A DNA stretch of 56,876 bases from Sphingobium estronivorans (GCF_008692605.1 NZ_LFCT01000032.1:1-56876); one strand, 5' to 3'; positions 8,801-17,521 are shown, counted from the stretch's first letter. Program-made: numbers and translations. The notes: generated by a model from the sequence alone, not told the origin.

Positions 8801-9493
8801 ATGACATTCCGTTCCACCGCGCGCCGCGCTGCTCTGGGATTGACGGCGTTGGCCATGCCCCTGCTCGCCCAACCGGCCACGGCGCAATTTTTCTGGTCGC
8901 CGCCCGATTTCTCGACCCCGCCGCTGACCGATGCGGAGGCGGCGACCGCGCTTGGCCTCCCCGGCGCCAATGCGGCGGAGATCAAGGCAGGGCTGGTGTG
9001 GAACCTGCGCGCGGCGCTCAATGTCGCGGCGCTGCAATGCCAGTTCGAACCCACGCTGCTGTCGATCAGCAATTATAACGCCATGATCGCCCATCACGAC
9101 GCCGAACTTGATGCGGCGCAGACCGCGCTGCTCGGTTATTTCCAGCGCACCGTGGGCAAGGGCAAGCCCGGCCAGATGGCGTCCGACCAATATGGCACGC
9201 GCATCTATTCAGGCTATTCGACCGTGCAGGCGCAGCGCGGCTTCTGCCAGGCGGCGGCGCTGGTCGGGCGGCAGGCGATCTTCGCCCAGCGCGGCACGCT
9301 CAATGAAGTGGCCCGCAACGGTCTGGGTTCGATCAAGAAGTCGCTGATCCTTGCCGGCGAGCAATTTTACGGCGATCCGGGCCGCAGCTATTCGCTGGCA
9401 TTGCCCTCCTTCGATCCCAAATGCTGGAAGAAGGGCAAGCTGCTGCCGGCCTGCCAGATGGCGTGGAACCAGAAAACCGGCGTTCAGCCCTAA
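8801..9493 (+). CDS. Exported protein of unknown function
   Basis: The 230-residue protein has a Sec signal peptide (RRAALGLTALAMPLLAQPATAQ, split in n-region and hydrophobic core; cleavage after ATA near 27). The mature region contains four cysteines (in LQCQF, GFCQAA, PKCWKK and PACQMA) that could form two periplasmic disulfides, and mostly helical sequence. I recognise no catalytic motif. AGAGGGG precedes ATG 8801. Long in-frame extensions upstream run through the lipoprotein gene and are not used. Confidence 0.7.
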   Translation: MTFRSTARRAALGLTALAMPLLAQPATAQFFWSPPDFSTPPLTDAEAATALGLPGANAAEIKAGLVWNLRAALNVAALQCQFEPTLLSISNYNAMIAHHDAELDAAQTALLGYFQRTVGKGKPGQMASDQYGTRIYSGYSTVQAQRGFCQAAALVGRQAIFAQRGTLNEVARNGLGSIKKSLILAGEQFYGDPGRSYSLALPSFDPKCWKKGKLLPACQMAWNQKTGVQP

Positions 9494-9495
9494 TA

Positions 9496-9599
9496 GCAAG
9501 GCGCGATGAGTTTGACTCATCGGACCTTGGTAAAGCCCGCGCGGCGCCTGAGCGAAACCCACTTGTGATCGGTCGAAGACCGAGCGCGATGGTATAAGC
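9496..9599 (-). repeat. 104-bp intergenic repeat, copy B (inverted)
   Basis: The reverse complement of this stretch matches 16897-17000 with only a few substitutions, and a diverged third copy lies at 14830-14937. It contains the hairpin GATGAGT-CAA-ACTCATC nested inside a CCAAG/CTTGG arm. Here it lies between the exported-protein gene and queE. Each copy carries a short open frame reading VGFAQAPRGLYQ, but a stop and lack of start context argue against a protein. Confidence 0.85.
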
Positions 9600-9610
9600 G
9601 GCAATTAACG

Positions 9611-9632
9611 CGCTCCTGCGCGAGCGGGAGCG
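9611..9632 (-). terminator. Possible terminator after queE
   Basis: CGCTCC (9611-9616) pairs with GGAGCG (9627-9632), giving a 6-bp stem 27 bp beyond the queE stop on the minus strand. The following sequence CGTTAATT is only weakly T-rich, so the call is tentative. Confidence 0.3.
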
Positions 9633-9658
9633 TGTGCCGATGCGGCAAGCGGAAGCTT

Positions 9659-10306
9659 CTACCGCAATCCCAGATATTTATGGGATTGCAGGCTCAGCCG
9701 CCAGCGCGGCCGGTCCATCACCAGATCCACCGCCGCCTGCGCATTCCGCGCCGCATCCGGATCGTCCAGCGGCTGGATCAGCAGATGGTCGAAGGCCCAG
9801 CCCTCCATGTCCTCGACATCGGCCAGGCTGTGCCCCTGCCCCGGCTGGGGCCAGACCAGCTTCAGTTCGTTGCCGCTGCGCTGCACCACGTCGCTCCCGG
9901 CCTTTGGGCTGATGCAGACCCAGTCCAGCCCCGGATGCGCGGGCAAGGTGCCGTTGCTCTCGACCGCGATGGCAAAGCCCCGCTCATGCAGCGCATCGAC
10001 CAGCGCATCGTCGATCTGGAGCATCGGCTCTCCGCCGGTCAGCACGATGTAGCGCCCGTCCTGCCCCTCGCCCCAAAAGGCAAGGGCCGCATCCGCCAGA
10101 CCGTCCGCATCCGCGAACTTGCCGCCGCCATCGCCGTCCGTGCCGACGAAATCGGTGTCGCAGAACTGGCAGATCGCGCTCGCCCGGTCCTGCTCCCGCC
10201 CGGTCCACAGGTTGCATCCGGCAAAGCGCAGGAACACCGCCCGGCGCCCGGCATGGACGCCTTCGCCCTGAAGGGTGAGGAACATTTCCTTGACCGCATA
10301 GCTCAT
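9659..10306 (-). CDS. queE: 7-carboxy-7-deazaguanine synthase
   Basis: The 215-residue radical-SAM enzyme makes 7-carboxy-7-deazaguanine, the committed step toward queuosine. It has the elongated cluster motif typical of QueE: first Cys in FAGCNLW, then 14 residues, then C-x2-C in ICQFCDTDF. The SAM-binding GGEP (VLTGGEPMLQ) and the TLQGEG N-terminal signature are present. Length is normal. It is the last gene of a leftward series and lies 4 bp after queC, its pathway partner. Confidence 0.96.
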   Translation of the reverse strand: MSYAVKEMFLTLQGEGVHAGRRAVFLRFAGCNLWTGREQDRASAICQFCDTDFVGTDGDGGGKFADADGLADAALAFWGEGQDGRYIVLTGGEPMLQIDDALVDALHERGFAIAVESNGTLPAHPGLDWVCISPKAGSDVVQRSGNELKLVWPQPGQGHSLADVEDMEGWAFDHLLIQPLDDPDAARNAQAAVDLVMDRPRWRLSLQSHKYLGLR

Positions 10307-10310
10307 GGCG

Positions 10311-11003
10311 TCAGGGCTTCACCGCATAGATCGTCGGATCGGGCAGGCCCGCTTCCTCGAACCCCTTGGAGCGCAGGCGGCAGCTGTCGCACAGGCCGCA
10401 ATGCTTGCCGTCGGGCGTCGGATCGTAGCAGGACCAGCTCAGTCCCGCGTCCAGCCCCAGCCGATGCGCCTCCCGCACGATGTCGGCCTTGCTCATATGC
10501 TGGAGCGGCGCGTTGATGTGGATGGGATTTCCCTCCACCCCAGCCTTGGTGGCCAGCGTCGCCATTTTCTGGAAGGCGTCGATGAATTCGGGGCGGCAAT
10601 CGGGATAGCCCGAATAATCCAGCGCATTGACGCCGATGAACACGTCGCTCGCCCCAGCCACCTCGGCCAGACCCAGGGTCAGCGACAGGAAGATGGTGTT
10701 GCGCGCAGGCACATAGGTGATGGGAATATCGGGACCGACCCCCTCTTTGGGCACGGCAATGTCCGCGGTCAGCGCCGACCCGCCAAAAGCCGTCAGATCC
10801 AACGGCAGCACGATATGCGACATGGCGTTGAGCGCCGAAGCAATACGCCCCGCCGCCTGCAATTCCAGACGATGCCGCTGATTATAATCGATCGACAAAG
10901 CGAACAGCCGGTAACCGGCCTCGCGCGCCAGCCCGCCCGCGACCATGGAGTCGAGCCCGCCGGAGAGCAGGACGACGGCGAATTTTCCGCTATTGGCAAC
11001 CAT
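10311..11003 (-). CDS. queC: 7-cyano-7-deazaguanine synthase
   Basis: The 230-residue ATP-dependent enzyme converts 7-carboxy-7-deazaguanine to preQ0. It shows the N-type ATP pyrophosphatase P-loop SGGLDS near residue 13 and the C-terminal zinc site with cysteines in SCYDP and CGLCDSC. The ATG at 11003 places the start shortly before the P-loop, as in homologues; upstream in-frame codons are GC-rich noise. It precedes queE by 4 bp, so the two queuosine genes form one unit. Confidence 0.96.
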   Translation of the reverse strand: MVANSGKFAVVLLSGGLDSMVAGGLAREAGYRLFALSIDYNQRHRLELQAAGRIASALNAMSHIVLPLDLTAFGGSALTADIAVPKEGVGPDIPITYVPARNTIFLSLTLGLAEVAGASDVFIGVNALDYSGYPDCRPEFIDAFQKMATLATKAGVEGNPIHINAPLQHMSKADIVREAHRLGLDAGLSWSCYDPTPDGKHCGLCDSCRLRSKGFEEAGLPDPTIYAVKP

Positions 11004-11050
11004 AAGCGTCGCGCTACCCTTCCCGGCGCGCCAGTGCAAGCGAGTCGGCC

Positions 11051-11443
11051 TTAATGGCAGGCCCCGACCCAGCGCCCCTCCAGAGCGAAATCGAAGGGCG
11101 CGCCATCGGCAATGCCCTGCGACATTATCTGCACCAGCCGGGACGTTTCGATGCGAAGGTCGGTCCGGCCATTGCCCGCCGCGCCGCATTCATAGGTGAT
11201 AACAAGCCGCTTGGGCGTGTCGTTCACGGTAAAGCTCTTGCAGCCATGCCCGTCATGGCGGCGTTGCAGAAGCTGGCTCAGCTGAGACACGCAGAGCTTA
11301 CGGACCGCGCCCGTCCCCCGCTCCCGCAATTCCCATTCCCCCGCTTCCAGCCCCTTGGCCAGGCGCGGCGCAGGACCCGCCGCGTGAACGGCGGCCGCCA
11401 TCGCCATCATCAACACCGCCGCAAGGGCGCATCGTCCTGCCAT
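11051..11443 (-). CDS. Exported protein, DUF3617-like
   Basis: The protein of about 130 residues starts with a signal peptide (GRCALAAVLMMAMAAAVHA) and has a GEWELRERG block followed by C..., C and C residues and a closing GRWVGAC. This spacing (a Trp-containing strand, two Cys pairs and a DGxPFD segment) resembles the DUF3617 family of small periplasmic proteins, function unknown. ATG 11479 in frame would add 12 residues, but GGGGGA sits well before ATG 11443. It lies between hslO and queC in the same direction. Confidence 0.6.
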   Translation of the reverse strand: MAGRCALAAVLMMAMAAAVHAAGPAPRLAKGLEAGEWELRERGTGAVRKLCVSQLSQLLQRRHDGHGCKSFTVNDTPKRLVITYECGAAGNGRTDLRIETSRLVQIMSQGIADGAPFDFALEGRWVGACH

Positions 11444-11535
11444 CGTTCCGATCCCCCCGTCAGATCGCCTGTTCCGCATCAATCCTGCCCGCCAAATGCG
11501 GCAATTTGATAGCAGGGATTGCATCGGGCCGCGGG

Positions 11536-12483
11536 CTACTCCGCCGCCGCGAAACTGTCGAGCGCCACCGGGAACAGCCGCGAACAGAAAGCGCAATCGA
11601 CCCCGATAATCCCCTGATCGTCGGCCATCTCCGCCCGCTCGGCCGCCGGAAACCGGCCGATGACGCTGCGGATATGGCCCAGATCGCAGCGACACCCCTT
11701 GGTCAGCACGGTCGGATCGGTGACCCGCACCTCATCCTCTTCATGAAACAGCCGCCAGACGATGTCGGTCAGTGGCAGATCGCCATCGGTCAGTTCCGCA
11801 TCCTTCAGCGTGTGCGCCAGCGCCTGCACATGCTCCCATTCGGGATGGTCATGGCGGACATGCAGCCGTTCGCGTCCCACCTCGCCCTCGGGCAGATGCT
11901 GGAGCAACAGGCCGGCGGCCAGACACCCCTCGCCCGCATCATGGCGGGTCGCGATCTGGATGATGCTGGGGATCTGTTCGGACTGGAAGAAATAATGTTC
12001 CGCCGCGTCCGCCAGCGATTCGCCGTCGAGCGGCACAATCCCCTGATAGCGCTCGCCGCTCGCTGCCTGATCGAAAGTGACGGCGAGATAGCCCTTGCCG
12101 AACAGCCCGAACAGCGTCGGGTCGGCCCCCAGTTCGGCCAACCGGTCAGCGTCGAACTTGGCATAGCCGCGCAGTTCGCCGCCCTTATAGTCAGCGACCA
12201 GCAGGCTGACGACGCCATTTTCGGTCTGCGCCTGCAAGGTGAGCTGCCCGCCCGCATCCTTGAGCGTCGAACCGAGCAAGGCCGCCAGCACCAGGGCAGA
12301 CGCGAGCAGCCGCTCGATCTGCGGCGGATAGGCATGGGCGGCGAGAACATCGTCGAGGACCGGCCCCAGCCGCACGATCCGCCCCCGCGTATGGCGTGAG
12401 GGGATGGTGAAGCCAAGGGCCTGGTCGAGTGAGGCGGTAGAGGTCAAATCAAGCTCCGTGCGGCCCACCGTCAGGCGGGCCAA
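11536..12483 (-). CDS. hslO: Redox-regulated chaperone Hsp33
   Basis: The 315-residue cytoplasmic holdase protects unfolding proteins under oxidative and heat stress. The C-terminal zinc-redox switch is present as CRC (GCRCDLGH) and CAFC, i.e. the CxC...CxxC arrangement whose oxidation activates Hsp33. The N-terminal domain carries the GxLTLQAQTENGVVSLLVADY core. It follows argF by 39 bp in the same direction, probably in one transcript with argD-argF, an arrangement I associate with sphingomonads. Confidence 0.96.
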   Translation of the reverse strand: MARLTVGRTELDLTSTASLDQALGFTIPSRHTRGRIVRLGPVLDDVLAAHAYPPQIERLLASALVLAALLGSTLKDAGGQLTLQAQTENGVVSLLVADYKGGELRGYAKFDADRLAELGADPTLFGLFGKGYLAVTFDQAASGERYQGIVPLDGESLADAAEHYFFQSEQIPSIIQIATRHDAGEGCLAAGLLLQHLPEGEVGRERLHVRHDHPEWEHVQALAHTLKDAELTDGDLPLTDIVWRLFHEEDEVRVTDPTVLTKGCRCDLGHIRSVIGRFPAAERAEMADDQGIIGVDCAFCSRLFPVALDSFAAAE

Positions 12484-12522
12484 TCATATAAAGGCGCTAA
12501 GATAGGATCGCCGCCATCAAAC

Positions 12523-13452
12523 TCAACCGAGACGGCCCAACGCCCACAGCAGCACCGACTTCTGGGCATGGATGCGGTTCTCCGCCTCGTCCCAGATCAC
12601 CGATTGCGGCCCATCGATCACCGCTTCCACCACTTCCTCGCCGCGATGGGCAGGCAGGCAGTGCAGGAACTTGGCGGACGGCTTGGCCCGCGCCATCAAT
12701 TCGGGCGTCACCTGATAGGGCATCATCGCCGCCAGCTTTTCCTCGGCATGGGCCTGTCCCATGGAAATCCAGGTGTCGGTGACCACGATGTCCGCGCCGC
12801 TGACCGCGGCCTGCGGATCGCGGCTGCGGGTGATGGTCGCGCCGCGCGTGCGGGCTTCGACCTCGAACGACGGATCGGGATCATAGCCCTCCGGCACGGC
12901 GATGCGCACGTCGAACTGCATCAGACCCGCCGCCTCCACAATCGAATGCAGCACATTATTGCCGTCGCCCAGCCAGGCCCACTGGCTGCCCGGCAAGGCC
13001 ACGCCATGCTCCACCACGGTCAGCAGGTCCGCGACGATCTGGCAGGGATGCGACAGGTCGGTCAGGCCGTTGATGACCGGAACGCTGGCATGATGCGCCA
13101 TTTCCTCGATCTTCGCATGATCGTCGGTGCGGATCATGATGGCGTCGCACATGCGGCTGAGCACGCGCGCCGTGTCGGCCACCGTCTCGCCCCGGCCCAA
13201 CTGGCTGGTCGCGCCGTCCAGGATCAGCGAGGTGCCGCCCAGTTGGCGGATCGCCATGTCGAACGACACGCGGGTCCGGGTCGAATTCTTCTCGAAGATC
13301 ATCGCCAGCGTATGGCCGGCCAGCGGCGCATCCGCATCGGCCTGCCCCTTGGGCCAGCTCTTGCGCGCCGCCTTCCGGTCGATGGCATCGGCAATCATGG
13401 CGGCAATCGCGTCACCGCCTGCGTCACTCAAATTCAGGAAATGTCTGGTCAT
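12523..13452 (-). CDS. argF: Ornithine carbamoyltransferase
   Basis: The 309-residue enzyme condenses ornithine and carbamoyl phosphate to citrulline. Motifs are STRTRVSF (carbamoyl-phosphate loop), HPCQ, DTWISMG and [13 protein letters not shown] (ornithine binding with the catalytic Cys). ATG 13452 has GGGGGA upstream at good spacing; a start ten codons earlier is poorer. It follows argD by 45 bp, so both are arginine-synthesis genes of one operon. Confidence 0.97.
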   Translation of the reverse strand: MTRHFLNLSDAGGDAIAAMIADAIDRKAARKSWPKGQADADAPLAGHTLAMIFEKNSTRTRVSFDMAIRQLGGTSLILDGATSQLGRGETVADTARVLSRMCDAIMIRTDDHAKIEEMAHHASVPVINGLTDLSHPCQIVADLLTVVEHGVALPGSQWAWLGDGNNVLHSIVEAAGLMQFDVRIAVPEGYDPDPSFEVEARTRGATITRSRDPQAAVSGADIVVTDTWISMGQAHAEEKLAAMMPYQVTPELMARAKPSAKFLHCLPAHRGEEVVEAVIDGPQSVIWDEAENRIHAQKSVLLWALGRLG

Positions 13453-13497
13453 GAGGAATCCCCCATCGGCCCGTTCGCTCACGCGAACGGGATTGGT

Positions 13498-14691
13498 TCA
13501 GGCCGCAGCCTCCGCAAAACTCCGCGCCCCGGCGGACAGCTTTTCGATGCATTCGGCGATATGGCTTTCCTCGATCACGAGGGGCGGCAGGATGCGCACG
13601 ACATTCTGCCCCGCCGACACCGCGAGCAGGCCATGATGATCCCGCAGATGCGCCACGAAGTTGCGCGCATCGTAACCATCCGTCATCTTGACGCCCAGCA
13701 TCAGGCCCATGCCGCGCACATCCTCGAACATGCCGTCATGATTGGGGATCAACTGCTCCAGCGCCGAACGCAGACGCGCGCCCATCGCCTTCACATGGTC
13801 GAGGAACCCCTCGCCCAACACCTCGTCCAGCACGGTCATGCCGACCGCCATGGCCAGCGGATTGCCGCCATAGGTCGAACCATGGGTGCCGAACACCATG
13901 CCCTTGGCCGCTTCCTCGGTCGCGAGGCAGGCGCCCAGCGGGAAGCCCGCGCCGATGCCCTTGGCGACCGCCATGATGTCCGGCGTCACGCCATATTGCT
14001 CATGGGCGAAGAAGGTGCCGGTGCGGGCATAGCCGCACTGCACTTCGTCCAGGATCAGCAGCATGCCCTTTTCGTCGCACAGCTTGCGCAGGCCGGAGAG
14101 GAACTCTTGCGTCGCCGGGGTTACGCCGCCTTCGCCCTGCACCGTTTCCACCAGGAAACCGGCGGTATTCTCATCGACGGCGGCCGTCGCGGCCTCCAGA
14201 TCGTTGAACGGCACCACGGTGAAGCCGGGCAGCAGCGGCTCGAAGCCGTCGCGCATCTTGGGCTGGCTGGTCGCGGAGATCGTGCCCAGCGTCCGCCCAT
14301 GGAAGGCGTTGTCGAAGCTGATGATCCTGTGCCGATGGGCCTCGCCATTGGCATAATGATAGCGGCGCGCGGTCTTGATCGCGCATTCCACCGCTTCGGC
14401 CCCCGAATTGGTGAAGAACACCGTATCGGCAAAGGTCGTGTCGACGAGACGCTGCGCGAACGTCTCGCCCAGCGGCATGCCGTAGAGGTTCGACGTGTGC
14501 ATCAGCGTCGCGGCCTGATCGGCGATGGCCTTGACCAGCTTCGGATGGCCGTGCCCCAGCAGGTTGACCGCGATGCCGCTGGCGAAATCCAGATACCGCT
14601 CGCCGCGTTCCCCGATCAGGTAGCAGCCCTCGCCTCGGACCGGGCGTACATCACACCGGGGGTAAACGGGCATGAGCGGCGTAATCGACAT
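13498..14691 (-). CDS. argD: Acetylornithine aminotransferase
   Basis: The 397-residue class III PLP aminotransferase converts N-acetylglutamate semialdehyde to acetylornithine and often doubles in lysine synthesis as DapC. The PLP region LILDEVQCGYARTG and the Schiff-base Lys in MAVAKGIGAGFPLGA are intact, as are FTNSGAEAVE and the C-terminal RILPPL. ATG 14691 starts the conserved MSITPLMPVYPR; upstream in-frame codons are not used. It heads the argD-argF-hslO series. Confidence 0.96.
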   Translation of the reverse strand: MSITPLMPVYPRCDVRPVRGEGCYLIGERGERYLDFASGIAVNLLGHGHPKLVKAIADQAATLMHTSNLYGMPLGETFAQRLVDTTFADTVFFTNSGAEAVECAIKTARRYHYANGEAHRHRIISFDNAFHGRTLGTISATSQPKMRDGFEPLLPGFTVVPFNDLEAATAAVDENTAGFLVETVQGEGGVTPATQEFLSGLRKLCDEKGMLLILDEVQCGYARTGTFFAHEQYGVTPDIMAVAKGIGAGFPLGACLATEEAAKGMVFGTHGSTYGGNPLAMAVGMTVLDEVLGEGFLDHVKAMGARLRSALEQLIPNHDGMFEDVRGMGLMLGVKMTDGYDARNFVAHLRDHHGLLAVSAGQNVVRILPPLVIEESHIAECIEKLSAGARSFAEAAA

Positions 14692-14730
14692 GGGCCTTCC
14701 CTTCTGGGCTGATGTAAACAGGTTCCGAAA

Positions 14731-14766
14731 CGCAAAAAGGCGGCCCCCGCCGGGCCGCCCTTTGCG
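14731..14766 (-). terminator. Strong terminator, probably for argD-upstream (fliD-fliS) transcripts
   Basis: CGCAAAAAGGCGGCCC pairs with GGGCCGCCCTTTGCG across a 5-nt loop. On the minus strand the GC stem is followed by TTTTTGCG. It lies about 40 bp upstream of argD, where it would stop transcription arriving from fliD-fliS. Its near symmetry could also work the other way. Confidence 0.7.
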
Positions 14767-14829
14767 AGCGCTGCCTATACAAGGACGCACCCTGAGGCGC
14801 AACCCGCTACGATAAAGCGCGGGTCAGGC

Positions 14830-14937
14830 GCTTATACCAACCCGCCAAGATGCCGACGCATCACGGATTGGAAATGCTCAAGCGCCGCACGGGCTTAATC
14901 AGGGCGCCATGAGTCAAGCTCATTGCCCCTTGCTATT
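14830..14937 (+). repeat. Intergenic repeat, copy C (diverged)
   Basis: Same order of elements as the copy at 16897-17000: CTTATACCA start, a ...CAAGCGCCGC-CGGGCTT core, and the GAGTCAAGCTCAT hairpin near the end. It has many substitutions. It abuts the fliS stop codon. Recognised by alignment by eye with copies A and B. Confidence 0.6.
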
Positions 14938-15334
14938 ATTGGCCGATCTGGCTCCAGGCGTCGGCGATTTCCCCGATCATCGCGCGGGCCTGCTCCACCG
15001 GCTCGGCGCTGTGCTCCTTGGCCCCGGCCAGCAGCAGGCGGCGCGCCTCGCGATAGATTTGCGCCAGGCCGGTCGCAATGTCGCCGCCCTTGTCGAAGTC
15101 CAGGCTCGATTCCAGCGCGAACAGGATCGACATGGCCCGGGCCTGCTTGTCCGACACCTTGAGCCGGTCGCCATTGCGTTCGGCCAGCGCCGTGGCGTCC
15201 AGCGCCAGCTGCAACTCGTCGAACAGCACCTTGACCAGGGCATGAGGGGTCGCGCCCTCGATCCGGCTGCCGGTGTGGACCGCCGCATAACGCCGCGCTG
15301 CCGCGCCGCCGAAACCGCCATGATTATAGAACAT
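14936..15334 (-). CDS. fliS: Flagellin export chaperone FliS
   Basis: The 132-residue helical protein binds the C-terminus of flagellin in the cytoplasm and delivers it to the export gate. The N-terminal ARRYAAVHTGSRIEGATPHALVKVLFDEL block is the FliS signature, followed by three further helices with the AMSILFALESSLDFDKGGDIA segment. Length is typical. It lies 21 bp after fliD in the same direction and shares its sigma-28-type promoter. Confidence 0.93.
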   Translation of the reverse strand: MFYNHGGFGGAAARRYAAVHTGSRIEGATPHALVKVLFDELQLALDATALAERNGDRLKVSDKQARAMSILFALESSLDFDKGGDIATGLAQIYREARRLLLAGAKEHSAEPVEQARAMIGEIADAWSQIGQ

Positions 15335-15355
15335 GATCTTCCTGACCCTCTTTTA

Positions 15356-16804
15356 TCAATCGTTGCTCTTGGTCCACATCGCCACCTGTTGCGTCAGGTA
15401 GCTCTGCGTCGCCTTGAAGGCGGACAGCCGGTTTTCCATGACCGAATAGACCTTGGTCAGCTGCGTCTGATAGTCCGCCATCTGGGTGTCGAGCTTGTCG
15501 AGCTGGTCGCTCAGATTGCTCGCCAGCGCCTTGTACCTGGCCTGAGATGCGGCGAGCGGGCCGCCATCCTTCTGGCTATTGTCGCGCACCTTGTCCATCA
15601 GGCCGGCGAGACCGATATTGGTCGCGGTCTTGACCGAGGGATTCAGCATCTGCGTGATGGCCTTGGGGTCCGCCGCCATCACCTTGTCCAGCGCCGCCGT
15701 GTCCAGCGACAGCGTACCGTCGCGATTGGTGCTGACGCCCAGATCGTTCAGCGTCTTGTAGGGGCCGGTGGCGGTCAGTTGCGCCGACACCATCTGCGAC
15801 AACTGCCGCTTCATGTCGCGGATCGACGCTTCGCCGTTCAGCACGCCCGCGGTCGATGCGTCGGTGCCGGTCGCCGTCGCCGTGTTCAGCGCCTTCATCA
15901 GCGTGTTATAGGCGTCGACGAACTCGACCATCAGGTCGCGCATGGAGGTGGTCGGCTCGGTCGTCGCCAGCGTGACGCTGGTGCCCGGCGCCGCCTTGTT
16001 AAGGTCGATGCGCAGATTGGGGATGGCGGTGTCGATGGTGTTGGCGGCATAATGCTGCTCCACCCCGTCGAGCAGGATGATCGCATCCTTGGGCTGCCCG
16101 GCCGAACTCATCGTGCTGCCGGAAACCGGGCCGGCCGAAGACCAGGCGAACCGGGACAGGTCCGCACCGGTCGTTGCATCCGTTGTCGAAGAAACGGTGG
16201 TCAGCGAGAAATCGTTCGCCGCGCCGGTCGGCCCCTTGAGCATCAGCCGCGTGCCCTGCGAATCCGTGACGACCGTCGCGGTAACGCCGGCCCCCGCATT
16301 GTTGATGGCAGCCGCCAGGCCCGTGTAGCTGTTATTGGTGGCGTCGATCTTGATGGAAACGGCATTGCCGCTCCCGACCTTCAGCGACAGCTCCCCGACG
16401 CCGACGGTGGCCGCCGCGCCCTGCGATGCGTCCTGATTGGCGTTGACCGCGGAAACCAGCGTCCGGGCCGAGGCCAGCTGCTGCACCTCAATCTGCGCGG
16501 GCAGGCCCGTCGGCGTCCCGCCGGGCAGCGCGCTGACCGCGACGATGCTGGTGTCGTTGGACGCAGGCGTGCCGGAATAGCCGGTGCCCGCCAGCAGGCT
16601 GTTCAGCGCATCGGCAAAGGTGTCGAGCGAACTGGAGGCGGAGGCCAGCGCGGAAATGCGCGCGCTGTTCAGCGACTGACGGCTGGTGATCGCATTCTGC
16701 TTCGGCTCCCTGGCCGCGCTGACCAGGCTGGACACGAGCGAGGAGGTATCGATGCCCGACCCCGCGCCAAGCGCCGTCAAGATGCTGCTGCTCACCGAAG
16801 TCAT
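15356..16804 (-). CDS. fliD: Flagellar filament cap protein FliD (HAP2)
   Basis: The 482-residue protein caps the growing filament and folds incoming flagellin. The N-terminal GAGSGIDTSSLVSSLV motif and the C-terminal coiled coil (LSDQLDKLDTQMADYQTQL, then SYLTQQVAMW) are classic FliD features. ATG 16804 has AAAGGA upstream and lies about 14 nt after the transcript start predicted from the sigma-28 site. An upstream TTG/ATG-like extension would enter the promoter. It is the first gene of fliD-fliS. Confidence 0.95.
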   Translation of the reverse strand: MTSVSSSILTALGAGSGIDTSSLVSSLVSAAREPKQNAITSRQSLNSARISALASASSSLDTFADALNSLLAGTGYSGTPASNDTSIVAVSALPGGTPTGLPAQIEVQQLASARTLVSAVNANQDASQGAAATVGVGELSLKVGSGNAVSIKIDATNNSYTGLAAAINNAGAGVTATVVTDSQGTRLMLKGPTGAANDFSLTTVSSTTDATTGADLSRFAWSSAGPVSGSTMSSAGQPKDAIILLDGVEQHYAANTIDTAIPNLRIDLNKAAPGTSVTLATTEPTTSMRDLMVEFVDAYNTLMKALNTATATGTDASTAGVLNGEASIRDMKRQLSQMVSAQLTATGPYKTLNDLGVSTNRDGTLSLDTAALDKVMAADPKAITQMLNPSVKTATNIGLAGLMDKVRDNSQKDGGPLAASQARYKALASNLSDQLDKLDTQMADYQTQLTKVYSVMENRLSAFKATQSYLTQQVAMWTKSND

Positions 16805-16824
16805 GGGCCGTCCTTTCACATGCA

Positions 16825-16851
16825 AGAACGGCCCTAGGCCCAAGACCTTTA
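16825..16851 (-). promoter_or_regulatory. Sigma-28 (FliA) promoter of fliD-fliS
   Basis: On the minus strand TAAA (16851-16848) is followed after exactly 15 nt by GCCGTTCT (16832-16825), matching the flagellar sigma-28 pattern TAAA-N15-GCCGATAA at the key positions. The predicted start is near 16818, just ahead of fliD. Confidence 0.75.
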
Positions 16852-16896
16852 GGAATGATTTTCATCGCCCGCCGCAAAAGCGGAAAAGCGCGCGTC

Positions 16897-17000
16897 ATAC
16901 CATCGCGCTCGGTCTTCGATCGATCACAAGTGGGTTTCGCTCAGGCGCCGCGCGGGCTTTACCAAGATTCGATGAGTCAAACTCATCGCGCCTTGGTATC
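16897..17000 (+). repeat. 104-bp intergenic repeat, copy A
   Basis: Near-identical (about three or four differences) to the reverse complement of 9496-9599. The right half folds as TACCAAG...CTTGGTA around CGATGAGT-CAA-ACTCATCG, a terminator-like nested hairpin. It ends at the stop codon of the gene at 16999-17457. Confidence 0.88.
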
Positions 17001-17457
17001 AGACCCCGGCCGAGACGATCTGGTCGACGGCCCCGCGCCCCATATGGGCCTGCGCGGCATGGGCCAGCGCGGCCTGTTCGGCTATGCGCCGGGCAATGCG
17101 GATGGAACTTTCCACCGCTTCCTTCGAAGCGGGCGGCAGGGGCACCAGCACCTGCGGCGATGGCAGCATCGACTGGATTTCCTCCGCCGCGCCGTCCACC
17201 GTGGCGGTGCTGCCCTGCGTGCTCAGTTCCGCCAATATGCCCGCTATGCGGGCATGGACCCTGGCATATTCGGCGCTGCTGGCGATGCGGCCTTCCGGCG
17301 ATGCCGGATCGTCAGTGGCGGCCTGCGACGCCGATCCGCCCTGCCGGCGCATCAGGGCGGCACCGGAAACCGGAGCGACCGGCGGCACGGCCGCCGGCGC
17401 ACGGGTGTTGCTGCGCTCAACCGGCGGTAGTTCGCTCCGTGAAAAATAGTCGTTCAT
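16999..17457 (-). CDS. Unknown protein inside the flagellar cluster
   Basis: The 152-residue protein is not recognised. Residues 1-55 are Pro/Ala-rich and likely disordered. After that come two predicted amphipathic helices (SAEYARVHARIAGILAEL, and SSIRIARRIAEQAALAHAAQ) separated by a Pro-rich linker. No signal peptide or membrane helix is visible. It is transcribed alone between flhB and fliD, in the slot where other flagellar clusters carry flaG or fliT, but it shows neither family's sequence. A CtrA-like box lies upstream. A flagellar chaperone or regulator is possible but unsupported. Confidence 0.6.
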   Translation of the reverse strand: MNDYFSRSELPPVERSNTRAPAAVPPVAPVSGAALMRRQGGSASQAATDDPASPEGRIASSAEYARVHARIAGILAELSTQGSTATVDGAAEEIQSMLPSPQVLVPLPPASKEAVESSIRIARRIAEQAALAHAAQAHMGRGAVDQIVSAGV

Positions 17458-17506
17458 GACGCACCATCCTAATGCGTCCCCATGAACATTATACGGACAA
17501 TAAGCC

Positions 17507-17521
17507 CTAAACTTGGGTTAA
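17507..17521 (-). promoter_or_regulatory. CtrA-like box upstream of the unknown flagellar gene
   Basis: On the minus strand TTAACCCAAGTTTAG fits the CtrA consensus TTAA-N7-TTAA at 7 of 8 defined positions. It is about 50 bp upstream of the start at 17457, between that gene and flhB. Confidence 0.45.

Noticed and set aside
9200..9604. Short protein-like frame VGFAQAPRGLYQ shared by the repeats at 9.5 and 16.9 kb
   Set aside because: The shared reading frame is a consequence of the repeated DNA; starts and flanks differ and one copy runs into an unrelated gene.
16822..16836. Possible sigma-54 element upstream of fliD
   Set aside because: The GG to GC distance is 9 nt instead of 10 and the -24 box is poor; the sigma-28 match at the same place is much better.
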